Origin: Shewanella inventionis
GTDB taxonomy: Bacteria; Pseudomonadota; Gammaproteobacteria; Enterobacterales; Shewanellaceae
Length of the DNA stretch: 64,000 nt
Assembly: GCF_014641855.1 (NCBI RefSeq)
Contig: NZ_BMII01000017.1
Coordinates: 58,846-122,845, forward strand
Direction: 5' to 3'
In this document: positions 56,427 to 64,000 of the stretch, piece by piece
How positions within the stretch are numbered: the stretch's first letter is position 1
How the letters are laid out: every line of letters begins with the position of its first letter
Program-made: the position numbers and the translations under genes
The notes under the pieces: model-generated
The model's input: the letters and a program-made list of their open reading frames with translations, nothing else
What the model was told of the DNA's origin: nothing
Databases searched by the model: none

Positions 56427-59240
56427 CGTCGTCCCGGCAATGCTTTTGAGCCGGGACCCAGGCGTTTTACTTTTTATGGTTTTCGGCCACTAACACTTCA
56501 GGCTGCAATTCCACCCTGAACGGCCAAATACGGCGTCGTCTCGGCAATGCTCTTGAGCCGGGATCCAGGTGTTTTGTTCTTTATGGCCTGCGGCCACGAA
56601 TGCTTGAGGCTGCAATTCCACTCTGAACGGCCAAATACGGCGTCGTCCCGGCAATGCTCTTGAGCCGGGATCCAGGTGTTATTTTTTTCTTTGAACTTTT
56701 GTGCAGAATTTACTGTGGGTGGCTCTGTTTTATCAAAGTCTTATTTTACCACTGGGTAACGATACTCAATGAAATCACTTCTATGACACGCGGTAAACCC
56801 ATCCATGGGCGCTCTGCGAAAACATCCATGTTTTCGAAGGTCATAGCCGCGATTACATCCGCCGTATGGGTATCTTCGATTCAACCTTGTTTGTTACTGA
56901 AAAATCTAACGCATTTATGGACAAAGCTTATTTGCTACTTTCACATCATCCAACTCTAACGTCGTCCCGGTTGTACTTTTGAGCTGGGACCCAGGTGTTT
57001 TACTTTTTATGGTTTTCGGCCACTAACACTTCAGGCTGCAATTCCACCCTGAACGGCCAAATACGGCGTCGTCCCGGCAATGCTCTTGAGCCGGGATCCA
57101 GGTGTTTGTTTTACCACTAGGTATCGATACTCAAATGAAATCACTTCTATGACACGCTGTAAACCCATCCATGGGCGCTCTGCGAAAACATCCATGTTTT
57201 CGAAGGTCATAGCCGCGATTACATCCGCCGTATAGTTATCTTCGATTTAACCTAGTTTGTAATTTAAAGATCTAACGCATTTATGGACAAAGGCATGTTA
57301 GCTACTGTCTCATGGTCCTAACTTTAATATCGTCCTAACTCTCACGTCGTCCCGGCAATGCTTTTGAGCCGGGACCCAGGTGTTTTGCTTTTTATGGTTT
57401 TCGGCCACTAACACTTGAGACAGCAATCCCCCCCTGCGCGGCCAAATAGGACGTCGTCCCGGCAATGCTTTTTAGCCGGGATCCAGGTGTTTTACTTTTT
57501 ATGGTTTTCGGCCAAACCAGATCAAGAGTGGCCAATGGAAATAGGCCAGATAGAGCTATTAACTCAAACAAAAATAAGATGTTAGGCAACGATACTCAAT
57601 GAAATCACTTCTATGACACGCGGTAAACCCATCCATGGGCGCTCTACGAAAACATCCATGTTTTCGAAGGTCATAGCCGCGATTACATCCGCCGTATGGG
57701 TATCTTCGATTTAACCTTGTTTGTAATTGGAAGAACTAACGCATTTCTGGACAAAACTACCTTCTTGTCGTCCCAACTCTAACGTCGTCTCGGTAGTGTT
57801 TTTGAGCCGGGACCTAGTGTTTTACTTTTTATGGTTTTCTGCCACTAACACTTCAGGCTGCAATTCCACCCTTAACGGCCAAATACGGCGTCGTCCCGGC
57901 AATGCTCTTGAGCCGGGATCCAGGTGTTTTGCTTTTTATGGTTTTCGGCCACTAACACTTGAGACAGCAATCCCCCTCTGCGCGGCCAAATAGGACGTCG
58001 TCCCGGCAATGCTTTTGAGCCGGGATCCAGGTGTTTTGCTTTTTATGATTTAGGCCAAACGAGATCAAGAGTGGCCTATGGAAGTAGGCCAACTAGAGCT
58101 ATTAACTCAAACAAAACTAAGATTTTAGGCAACGATACTCAATGCAATCACTTCTATGACACGCGGTAAACCCATCCCTGGGCGCTCTGCGAAAACATCC
58201 ATGTTTTCGAAGGTCATAGCCGCGATTGCATCCGCCGTATGGTTGTCTTCGATGCAACCTAGTTTGTAATTTAAGATCTAACGCATTTATGGACAAAACT
58301 ACCTTCTTGTCGTCCCAACTCTAACGTCGTCTCGGTAGTGTTTTTGAGCCGGGACCTAGTGTTTTGCTTTTTATGGTTTTCAGCCACTAACGCTTCAGGC
58401 TGCAATTCCACCCTGAACGGCCAAATACGGCGTCGTCCCGGCAATGCTCTTGAGCCGGGACCCAGGTGTTATTTTTGCTTTGAACATTTGTGCAGGATTT
58501 GCTGTGAGTGACTCTGCTTTACTGCTTTATTGTCACACTAGGCAACGATACTCAAATGAAATCACTTCTATGACACGCGGTAAACCCATCCATGGGCGCT
58601 CTGCGAAAACATCCATGTTTTCGAAGGTCATAGCCGCGATTACATCCGCCGTATGGTTGTCTACGATGCAACCTTGTTTGTTACTGAAAAATCTAACGCA
58701 TTTATGGACAAAGCTTATTTGCTACTTTCGCATCGTCCTAAGTCTAACGTCGTCTCGGTAGTGTTTTTGAGCCGGGATTTAGGTGTTTTACTTTTTATGG
58801 TTTTCGGCCACTAACACTTCAGGCTGCAATTCCACCCTGAACGGCCAAATACGGCGTCGTCCCGGCAATGCTTTTGAGCCGGGATCCAGGTGTTTGTTTT
58901 ACCACTAGGCAACGATGCTCAATGCAATCACTTCTATGACACGCGGTAAACCCATCCCTGGGCGCTCTGCGAAAACATCCATGTTTTCGAAGGTCATAGC
59001 CGCGATTACATCCGCCGTATGGGTATCTTCGATTCAACCTAGTTTGTAATTTAAGATCTAACGCATTTATGGACAAAACTACCTTCTTGTCGTCCCAACT
59101 CTTACGTCGTCTCGGTAGTGTTTTTGAGCCGGGACCTAGGTGTTTTGCTTTTTATGGTTTTCAGCCACTAACGCTTCAGGCTGCAATTCCACCCTGAACG
59201 GCCAAATACGGCGTCGTCCCGGCAATGCTCTTGAGCCGGG
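56427..59240 (+). repeat. unit A: 16 copies of a CGTCGTCCCGG hairpin repeat
   Basis: Copies start at 56427, 56534, 56641, 56960, 57067, 57345, 57452, 57783, 57889, 57996, 58325, 58432, 58748, 58855, 59105 and 59212, usually as pairs ~107 bp apart. The first hairpin has arms GTCCCGGC/GCCGGGAC around an 11-base loop. The second half can fold TTCAGG/CCTGAA inside GGCC/GGCC. The second or third copy of each group is cut short after CCAGGTGTT. Several copies change arm bases but retain G-T pairing. Confidence 0.88.
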
Positions 59241-59490
59241 ACCCAGGTGTTATTTTTGCTTTGAACATTTGTGCAGGATTTGCTGTGAGTGACTCTGCTT
59301 TACTGCTTTATTGTCACACTAGGCAACAATACTCAATGCAATCACTTCTATGACACGCGGTAAACCCATCCCTGGGCGCTCTGCGAAAACATCCATGTTT
59401 TCGAAGGTCATAGCCGTGATTACATCCGCCGTATAGTTATCTTCGATTTAACCTAGTTTGTTATTTAAAGATTTAACGCATTTATGGACA
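56755..59490 (+). repeat. unit B: seven copies with a 66-nt three-stem core
   Basis: The 66-nt cores are at 56781-56846, 57147-57212, 57611-57676, 58154-58219, 58568-58633, 58934-58999 and 59348-59413, all the same length. Each has an outer stem CTATGAC/GTCATAG that encloses two hairpins: CCCAT-cc-ATGGG and GAAAACAT-cc-ATGTTTTC. Copies 4, 6 and 7 have CCCTGGG in the first hairpin. The core is followed by a conserved tail through TAACGCATTTATGGAC. Confidence 0.9.
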
Positions 59491-59555
59491 GAAGTGCGTT
59501 AGTGCAAAGGGTCTAAAAATGGGTAGTGGGATTAGTAAATGTATTGGTATCAGTT

Positions 59556-59631
59556 AAAGTTTACACTGACCCCACATATCAAAGTTTACACTGACCCCAC
59601 ATATCAAAAGTTTACACTGACCCCACATATC
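59556..59631. repeat. three tandem copies of a 25-bp sequence
   Basis: Perfect copies of AAAGTTTACACTGACCCCAC plus ATATC at 59556-59580, 59581-59605 and 59607-59631, with one extra A before the third. They lie 89 bases before the ATPase start, and after the last B unit. TGACCCCAC/GTGGGGTCA-type direct repeats are seen at mobile-element boundaries, from general recollection; no transposase is present here. Confidence 0.9.
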
Positions 59632-59719
59632 ACAGTTCTGGACAACATAACCATGTTAGTATGCCTTTAATCCCATATTAACCTTGCGCAAATAAACGCA
59701 ACTAACTGAAAAATTAGAA

Positions 59720-62032
59720 ATGCTAGAAAGAATAATAAAAATTGAAAACATCAAGCAATGGCAACACAAGAGAGCATTGACTCAAGGGTTTGATAAGCTA
59801 AACCTGATCTACGGCCGAAATGGCTCTGGTAAGTCTACGCTAAGTAAGGTCTTTAATTTTATCAATGAAAACGACAAAGCTGCGATAGAAGCGTTAAAGC
59901 CTCAAGAATCTGATGGTGTACCAGCTCTCAACCTTCGAGTTGGCGGTAAAAACATAACGCTAAACTCGCTTCAAACACCGTTTAATTTTCAAGTATTCAA
60001 TCAAGAGTTCATTGATAGTAACCTTTATATTCCTAATGCTAAAGATCGTAGTCAACTCACTAATTATTATGAGTTTTCATTAGGTAAAGTATCAGTATTA
60101 AAGGAACAAGAGATTGATACACTTAAAGCAGAAATTGACGCTATCAACGTTCAGCTAAGCCCAATTGATACAAGACTTACTACGACATTTCCCAGCAAAA
60201 CAGTTGCTAAAATCCGTGGTATAAAAGCTACTCCTAACGCTGATGCTGAGATTGCAAGTCTTGAAGCTCAAATCCAAGATTTGAAGAGTGTAGAACACTA
60301 CAAGAGCCGTAAAAAGCCTACCCCCCTGGCTCTGACTAAGCCAGATTTAGATACAAGCATCTTCACACTAAACATCGAGAGTCTGTCAAAAGAAGCACAA
60401 GAAAAAGTTGAGCTGCACATTGCTAGTAATCTTAAAGAGCGTGATGTTATGTGGCTTGAAACAGGCACTCAACTGGTAAACGAATCAGACAATTGCCCTT
60501 TTTGCGCTCAACCTCTTGTAAACTCCAATATCTTTAGGCTGTATCAGGACTTCATTAATGATTCGTACACTAAAGCTAGTGATAAGTTCGAACATGATAG
60601 TGACCAGTTCGAATTAGATGTAAGAGACATTGGTTGTAAAATTGAAGAATTAGAAGCTCTAGTGAAATCCAATAGTGAGATTATCAAAACTTGGTCAGAT
60701 CGCATCACAGGCTTCAATCCTCAATATGATTTTAAAGACCTTAATTCTTTATCAACATCAATCGTATTTGAATGTGTCAACCTGATCAAAGAGAAGAAAA
60801 AAGACTTATTGTTAAAAACTAATTTCACCAAGTTCAATCAACTATTTGATAGTCTTTTCAATAGGTTTGATTTCTCGGCATACAACAGTGAAGTGCAAGA
60901 ATTTAACGAGCAAGTTACTAAGTTTTTGAACCAACTAGCAACTGGTTCAACTCAAGATCTCCAAGCCAAGATCGACAACATTGAAGAAACCAAAAAGCGT
61001 TTTGAGACTGAAATAGTTGAAGATTTGGTTAATCACAAGTCTCTGTCTGATGACAAAAAAGACAAGACTAAGAGGATCAAAGAACTAAAAGAAGAAATTG
61101 ATAAAGATCAGGAAGATAGCATTAAAACACATAAAGATTCTATTAACCTGCTATTGAAAAACTTTCACTCAATGATACGAATCAAAGAGCTTGATAAGGA
61201 CAATAAAGGTAGAGGCGGTTCAACTCGTCTTAAGTATGTAATAACCTTTATCGACAAAGAACTTTCAGTTGAAAATGTGGATGATAACAAACACATTTTT
61301 GAGCACGTTCTGAGTCTCGGTGATAGATCTGCTCTCGCTCTAGCATTTTTCTTATCTAAGTTTGCCAAGCCTAATAGCGACGATTCCATCGTTGTTTTAG
61401 ATGATCCTATGTCATCCTTAGATAACTACCGCAAAGACGCAACTATCGTTGAGATCGAAAAGCTGATTAACAACGGCTATCAAACCATCGTATTTAGTCA
61501 CGATCCATTCTTTTTATCTGAGATTCAAAAATACTCGATATTATCTCAACATACCAAGTGCTTTGAGATTGATGTGACATATAAAAAGTCAGATCCTCTT
61601 AAGCCTGACAGTTCTCAATACATATCTAGTCAAATGGTAGAAAGAAGCGACTATGACTCTCACGTTCTTCACTCCTACCACAAAGAATATAATAAGCTCT
61701 ATGATTTTGTTGCTGACGCCAAAGATGAATCAAAGGTTGAAGTGGCTCGTTCTATTCGCCCTATTTTAGAAGCACACCTACGCTTCTTATACCCTAGAGA
61801 GTTTAACGGAGGTATTTGGCTAGGTAATATGATTACGATTATTCGAGATGAGACAGATCCTAATAGTCACTTCTACGATAAACACAATCAGATAAGCCAA
61901 ATCACTAAAATTAATGAATTTTCTAAGGCGTTTCATCACGCTGATGGTTTTGATACTAAGATTCAAAGCTTAGATCTACAAACCGTTCAATCGTACGCTC
62001 AAGAAACGCTGCTATTCGTTACTGGTATTTAA
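59720..62032 (+). CDS. AAA_13/ABC-type ATPase with zinc-hook-like motif, RloC/PrrC-like
   Basis: A 770-aa SMC-like ATPase. Walker A GRNGSGKS is at 32-39, signature LSLGD at 531-535, Walker B VVLDD at 558-562 followed by PMSSLD, and the switch His at 594. Long coiled coils (~120-200, ~290-330, ~380-470) flank CPFC at 259-262, like a RloC zinc hook. The C-terminal part has R680-PIL-E684 and several later histidines (717, 739, 740), a pattern like the R-x3-E...H triad of PrrC/RloC tRNA anticodon nucleases. It stands alone between repeats and a terminator, with slightly different codon use, so it is probably an acquired defence gene. Nuclease activity is inference. Confidence 0.7.
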   Translation: MLERIIKIENIKQWQHKRALTQGFDKLNLIYGRNGSGKSTLSKVFNFINENDKAAIEALKPQESDGVPALNLRVGGKNITLNSLQTPFNFQVFNQEFIDSNLYIPNAKDRSQLTNYYEFSLGKVSVLKEQEIDTLKAEIDAINVQLSPIDTRLTTTFPSKTVAKIRGIKATPNADAEIASLEAQIQDLKSVEHYKSRKKPTPLALTKPDLDTSIFTLNIESLSKEAQEKVELHIASNLKERDVMWLETGTQLVNESDNCPFCAQPLVNSNIFRLYQDFINDSYTKASDKFEHDSDQFELDVRDIGCKIEELEALVKSNSEIIKTWSDRITGFNPQYDFKDLNSLSTSIVFECVNLIKEKKKDLLLKTNFTKFNQLFDSLFNRFDFSAYNSEVQEFNEQVTKFLNQLATGSTQDLQAKIDNIEETKKRFETEIVEDLVNHKSLSDDKKDKTKRIKELKEEIDKDQEDSIKTHKDSINLLLKNFHSMIRIKELDKDNKGRGGSTRLKYVITFIDKELSVENVDDNKHIFEHVLSLGDRSALALAFFLSKFAKPNSDDSIVVLDDPMSSLDNYRKDATIVEIEKLINNGYQTIVFSHDPFFLSEIQKYSILSQHTKCFEIDVTYKKSDPLKPDSSQYISSQMVERSDYDSHVLHSYHKEYNKLYDFVADAKDESKVEVARSIRPILEAHLRFLYPREFNGGIWLGNMITIIRDETDPNSHFYDKHNQISQITKINEFSKAFHHADGFDTKIQSLDLQTVQSYAQETLLFVTGI

Positions 62033-62042
62033 AAAACACCTC

Positions 62043-62072
62043 AAAAAGCTCTGCCTTATCGGTAGAGTTTTT
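62043..62072 (+). terminator. intrinsic terminator after the ATPase
   Basis: AAAAAGCTCTGCC-ttatc-GGTAGAGTTTTT, one mismatch or bulge, 10 bases after the stop. Confidence 0.78.
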
Positions 62073-62220
62073 CTGTATTAGGTTTTCTCATAGTGCAGTA
62101 AACGACCGTAACAAGGTTTGGGGCAGACATATGTTAGACCTTAATGAGTTCTTCACCAAAAGTGCAAAAACCAAACTTTAACATGTGCGCACTGCAAGAT
62201 GATTAATCTTCGCAGTTGTA

Positions 62221-62248
62221 AAAAATGGACTCAATTGAGTCCATTTTT
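62221..62248. terminator. 28-bp perfect palindrome, bidirectional terminator
   Basis: Arms AAAAATGGACTCAA/TTGAGTCCATTTTT with no spacer, 18 bases past the minus-strand DUF3634 stop. The 62073-62220 stretch before it has no complete gene, only short broken frames. Confidence 0.75.
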
Positions 62249-62266
62249 ATTGGTGGTCAATAACGA

Positions 62267-62611
62267 TTAACCTTTTAATTTTGATGAGTCTTGTTGTTTT
62301 TTATCGTAGTACTCAAACGGAAATTGATTGCGAATTTGTTGGGTTAAATTGTCACCCACGTTGGCAGAAACATGCAGGCGCACGTGTCCTGATTTTTCAG
62401 CCCTCACGGTGCAAGTGAGTTTATTTGTTTTGGCAATTGTGCGGCATTCGCGTTCAAAGCGCTCTGGGATTTTACCTTTGTGGCTTGTTAGCTTTCCGTC
62501 TTTAAAATGCATTTCAAACAGTGTTAGCCCGCGACTGCCGCTAAAAATGAGTTTATAGGCTAAAAAGAACAGCCCAACAATAATGAGGATTTTTATGATG
62601 TTGTCAGCCAT
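62267..62611 (-). CDS. DUF3634 membrane protein
   Basis: A 114-aa protein with one N-terminal membrane helix (~residues 5-24) and a soluble domain that starts GLTLFEMHFKDGKLTSHKGKIP and has a cysteine pair (ERECRTIAKTNKLTCTVR). ATG 62611 is preceded by AAGGAGCG, which decides the start; the open frame reaches 62806 without a ribosome site. The family occurs in Shewanella and Vibrio. Function unknown. Confidence 0.8.
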   Translation of the reverse strand: MADNIIKILIIVGLFFLAYKLIFSGSRGLTLFEMHFKDGKLTSHKGKIPERFERECRTIAKTNKLTCTVRAEKSGHVRLHVSANVGDNLTQQIRNQFPFEYYDKKQQDSSKLKG

Positions 62612-62853
62612 TGTTCGCTCCTTTGTGGCGTTTATTTTTTTACTATACCCAATCAACCAGAAGATGCTCAAACCATGCATCTTCTGCGATACTATGTAAG
62701 GGTAAGATACTCTCGTAACACCTGTATGCAATGTTATTTTGTTGAAATCTATGAGCAAGATCGAATACTGATAAAAACCGCTTATCAAGTAAATATTTTG
62801 TGACACATTTATTAGGTCAATATGGACGTTATAATTAATTTAAGGACAAATTT

Positions 62854-63024
62854 ATGCCTATCTCTAATGCAGCGCGTTGGACCGAAATCTGTGAAATTTA
62901 AACTAAATTAATGCGCGGGCTTGCTCACCAATTTCCACAACGTAGCCAGCAACTCAATCACATTGCTGATGGTTGGCAAGGGGTAAAGCAACAGGCACAA
63001 GGCCAGGGTGTGGCAGTAAAGTAA
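62854..63024 (+). pseudogene. small gene interrupted by an in-frame TAA
   Basis: ATG 62854 has AAGGA seven bases upstream and reads MPISNAARWTEICEI, then TAA at 62899. The same frame continues TKLMRGLAHQFPQRSQQL and on to a second TAA at 63022 and then a strong terminator. Without the first stop it would be a 56-aa soluble helical protein. An internal ATG at 62911 could start a 37-aa remnant. Either a recent nonsense mutation or a sequence error. Confidence 0.5.
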
Positions 63025-63037
63025 TGCTAAACTTGAT

Positions 63038-63061
63038 AAAAAACCGCCAATGGCGGTTTTT
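63038..63061. terminator. bidirectional intrinsic terminator
   Basis: AAAAACCGCC-aat-GGCGGTTTTT with A/T tails between the small interrupted gene and the convergent porin gene. Confidence 0.85.
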
Positions 63062-63100
63062 ATCGATATACCATATAGCCCATGGGCTTATTCATTACGC

Positions 63101-63823
63101 TTAAAATGCATAGCTCACGCTAGCTAATAAGGTGCCAGAGTTTTTATAAACCCCAGAGTTAACTTCATAATCACCATCGATATCCGTGTCTAGGTACGCC
63201 ACAGAAACCGCAAAGCCGCTAAACTCTGTTGATACGCCAATAGAGTAATCTGAGTAGCTGTCAAAGCCTTCACCGTCATCAATGGCGTCGCCAAAGTTAT
63301 AGCCATAATGTAAGTCTAGGCTCCAATCTTCGGCAAATCCCCAGCTGTAGTTAATTTCAGTGTAATGAAGGGCTAAATCACTTCCGCCATAATCATCGGT
63401 ATACCAGTATGCGGCTCTAAAACCATTAAAATCGATACCCGCGCTGACTTCTAAATAGTCTAACTCACTGTCACCTGGGTAGTTGTAACGGTAAAGCGTT
63501 AGGTCATAACTGGTGTCATCGTTAATTTCGCCGTAGTAACCTGCATAGAGATCTACTTCAACGTCCGGGCCATTATAACCTGGCTCATCAAAGTCGACAT
63601 TACTGCCCCAGGCACCTACAAAAAAGCCGCTATCGTGGCTCCAGTCAATGTTGGCTTGCAGTGCTGGGTCGCCTGCAGTTTGTGATACACCACGAAAGCG
63701 GTAATCGTTAGTCACGCTTACCGCGCCAGACACTTCTGCCATAGCAAGTGGTGCAAGCAGGGTAGCTGATAGTGTTAATCCGCTTAACAGTGCAATTCGC
63801 GTTCTTTTAAATGTTGTCGACAC
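63101..63823 (-). CDS. TorF family putative porin
   Basis: A 240-aa outer-membrane protein of the Gcw_chp/TorF family. The signal peptide is MSTTFKRTRIALLSGLTLSA... cut near AMA-EVSG. The mature part starts GAVSVTNDYRFRGVSQTAGD, the family hallmark, and alternates aromatic beta strands (EVDLYAGYYGE, YNYPGDSELDYLEVSAG) to a terminal SYAF. The GTG at 63823 is chosen for the signal peptide and the upstream TGGAG; the frame goes on to 63865. Substrate unknown; acidic loops suggest cations or positively charged solutes. Confidence 0.85.
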   Translation of the reverse strand: MSTTFKRTRIALLSGLTLSATLLAPLAMAEVSGAVSVTNDYRFRGVSQTAGDPALQANIDWSHDSGFFVGAWGSNVDFDEPGYNGPDVEVDLYAGYYGEINDDTSYDLTLYRYNYPGDSELDYLEVSAGIDFNGFRAAYWYTDDYGGSDLALHYTEINYSWGFAEDWSLDLHYGYNFGDAIDDGEGFDSYSDYSIGVSTEFSGFAVSVAYLDTDIDGDYEVNSGVYKNSGTLLASVSYAF

Positions 63824-63887
63824 GATATTATCTCCATTTACATAAAGTACAGCAGCTAGTACCATTTCAATTTAGTTATGATCGATT

Positions 63888-63911
63888 GAGCTACCATTCC
63901 AATGGTAGCTC
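63888..63911. promoter_or_regulatory. 24-bp perfect inverted repeat upstream of the porin gene
   Basis: GAGCTACCATT-cc-AATGGTAGCTC, 65 bases upstream of the porin start and without a T-tract. It could be an operator or the end of a gene outside the window. Nothing else is seen in 63912-64000. Confidence 0.55.
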
Positions 63912-64000
63912 ATCGGTCTTTATTAATACTTTCAAAGAACGACTTTCTCTCGGCGTTCGGCTGATCAATTTGTCTGTTTCTAACTTCAAAATTGTCTGAT

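Larger units (their letters stand above)
56401..59495. repeat. 3.1-kb composite non-coding repeat array
   Basis: No credible gene lies between 56348 and 59719. The stretch is a mosaic of unit A (hairpin, ~107 bp, 16 copies, many 3'-truncated) and unit B (~170 bp, seven copies). It also has a C spacer (GTGTTATTTTT...TGTGCAG..., copies near 56680-56754, 58461-58540 and 59241-59321) and a D spacer (GGCCAAAC...AGATCAAGAGTGG, near 57510-57586 and 58050-58130). The order is A-A-(C, D or none)-B, repeated. Segments 58131-58540 and 58909-59321 are nearly the same in their B-A-A parts, which shows recent block duplication. Confidence 0.92.

Noticed and set aside
56654..56959. Open frame in the repeat array with a peptide containing TSMTRGKPIHGRSAKTS
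   Set aside because: The same peptide appears in the frame at 58444-58761 because both cross unit B. There is no ribosome site and it is explained by the repeat's hairpins.
57392..59076. Several other short frames in the array (57392-57589, 57727-57993, 58819-59076)
   Set aside because: They run across hairpin units A and B in different phases and lack starts with ribosome sites.
56401..59495. CRISPR array or integron cassette array
   Set aside because: Units are 66-170 bp with internal palindromes and repeated spacers. There are no cas or intI genes, no attC core sites and no cassette ORFs.

Overview
The window looks like a chromosomal segment of a marine gammaproteobacterium of the order Alteromonadales, most likely Shewanella. 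The reasons are the gene families (NrfA without its own electron-donor subunits, NnrS, DUF3634, DUF3718, DUF3144, a large TonB receptor), the lptD-surA-pdxA-rsmA-apaG-apaH block next to amgK-murU and djlA, and the moderate G+C. No rRNA or tRNA gene, CRISPR array, complete insertion sequence or prophage was seen.

Layout. 0-10.8 kb: the 5' part of rlmG, a small membrane protein and a convergent type IV prepilin whose shared 3' junction has been tandemly duplicated, an ABC exporter, an acyl-CoA synthetase divergent from a TonB receptor (with CRP-like and PsrA-like sites between them), a thioredoxin, a LysE-type exporter and DUF3144. 11-17.6 kb: housekeeping genes ung, ispB, rplU-rpmA-obgE, yjjP-yjjB, folA and DUF3718. 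17.8-30.6 kb: a chemoreceptor, then the outer-membrane biogenesis/housekeeping operon lptD to apaH on the minus strand, and divergently amgK-murU-djlA and a D-2-hydroxyacid dehydrogenase. 30.6-43 kb: purT, a peroxiredoxin-like protein, a DEAD-box helicase, a chimeric LysR remnant, two divergent M24 peptidases, an FKBP isomerase, DUF1294, YceI, DUF418, an SPFH protein and a DUF4442 protein. 43-49.6 kb: a DUF368 (PopT-like) lipid carrier translocase, ybgA-phrB, nnrS and nrfA.

49.8-56.3 kb holds a tightly packed eight-gene plus-strand cluster (NTF2-like protein, SDR, FAD oxidoreductase, DUF1365, Cfa-type methyltransferase, DUF2878, chalcone-isomerase-like protein, DUF3833 lipoprotein). Such clusters are thought to modify membrane fatty acids under photooxidative stress. 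No ECF sigma/ChrR pair is present here.

The most unusual part is 56.4-62.0 kb. About 3.1 kb of gene-free DNA is built from at least 16 copies of a hairpin unit (A) and seven copies of a second unit (B) with a conserved 66-nt core that can fold as an outer stem around two perfect hairpins. Two spacer types are also repeated. A threefold 25-bp direct repeat follows, and then a solitary 770-aa AAA_13/ABC-type ATPase with a CPFC zinc-hook-like motif and an R-x3-E...H C-terminal pattern that recalls the RloC/PrrC anticodon nucleases. The window ends with DUF3634, a small gene interrupted by an in-frame stop, and a TorF-family putative porin.
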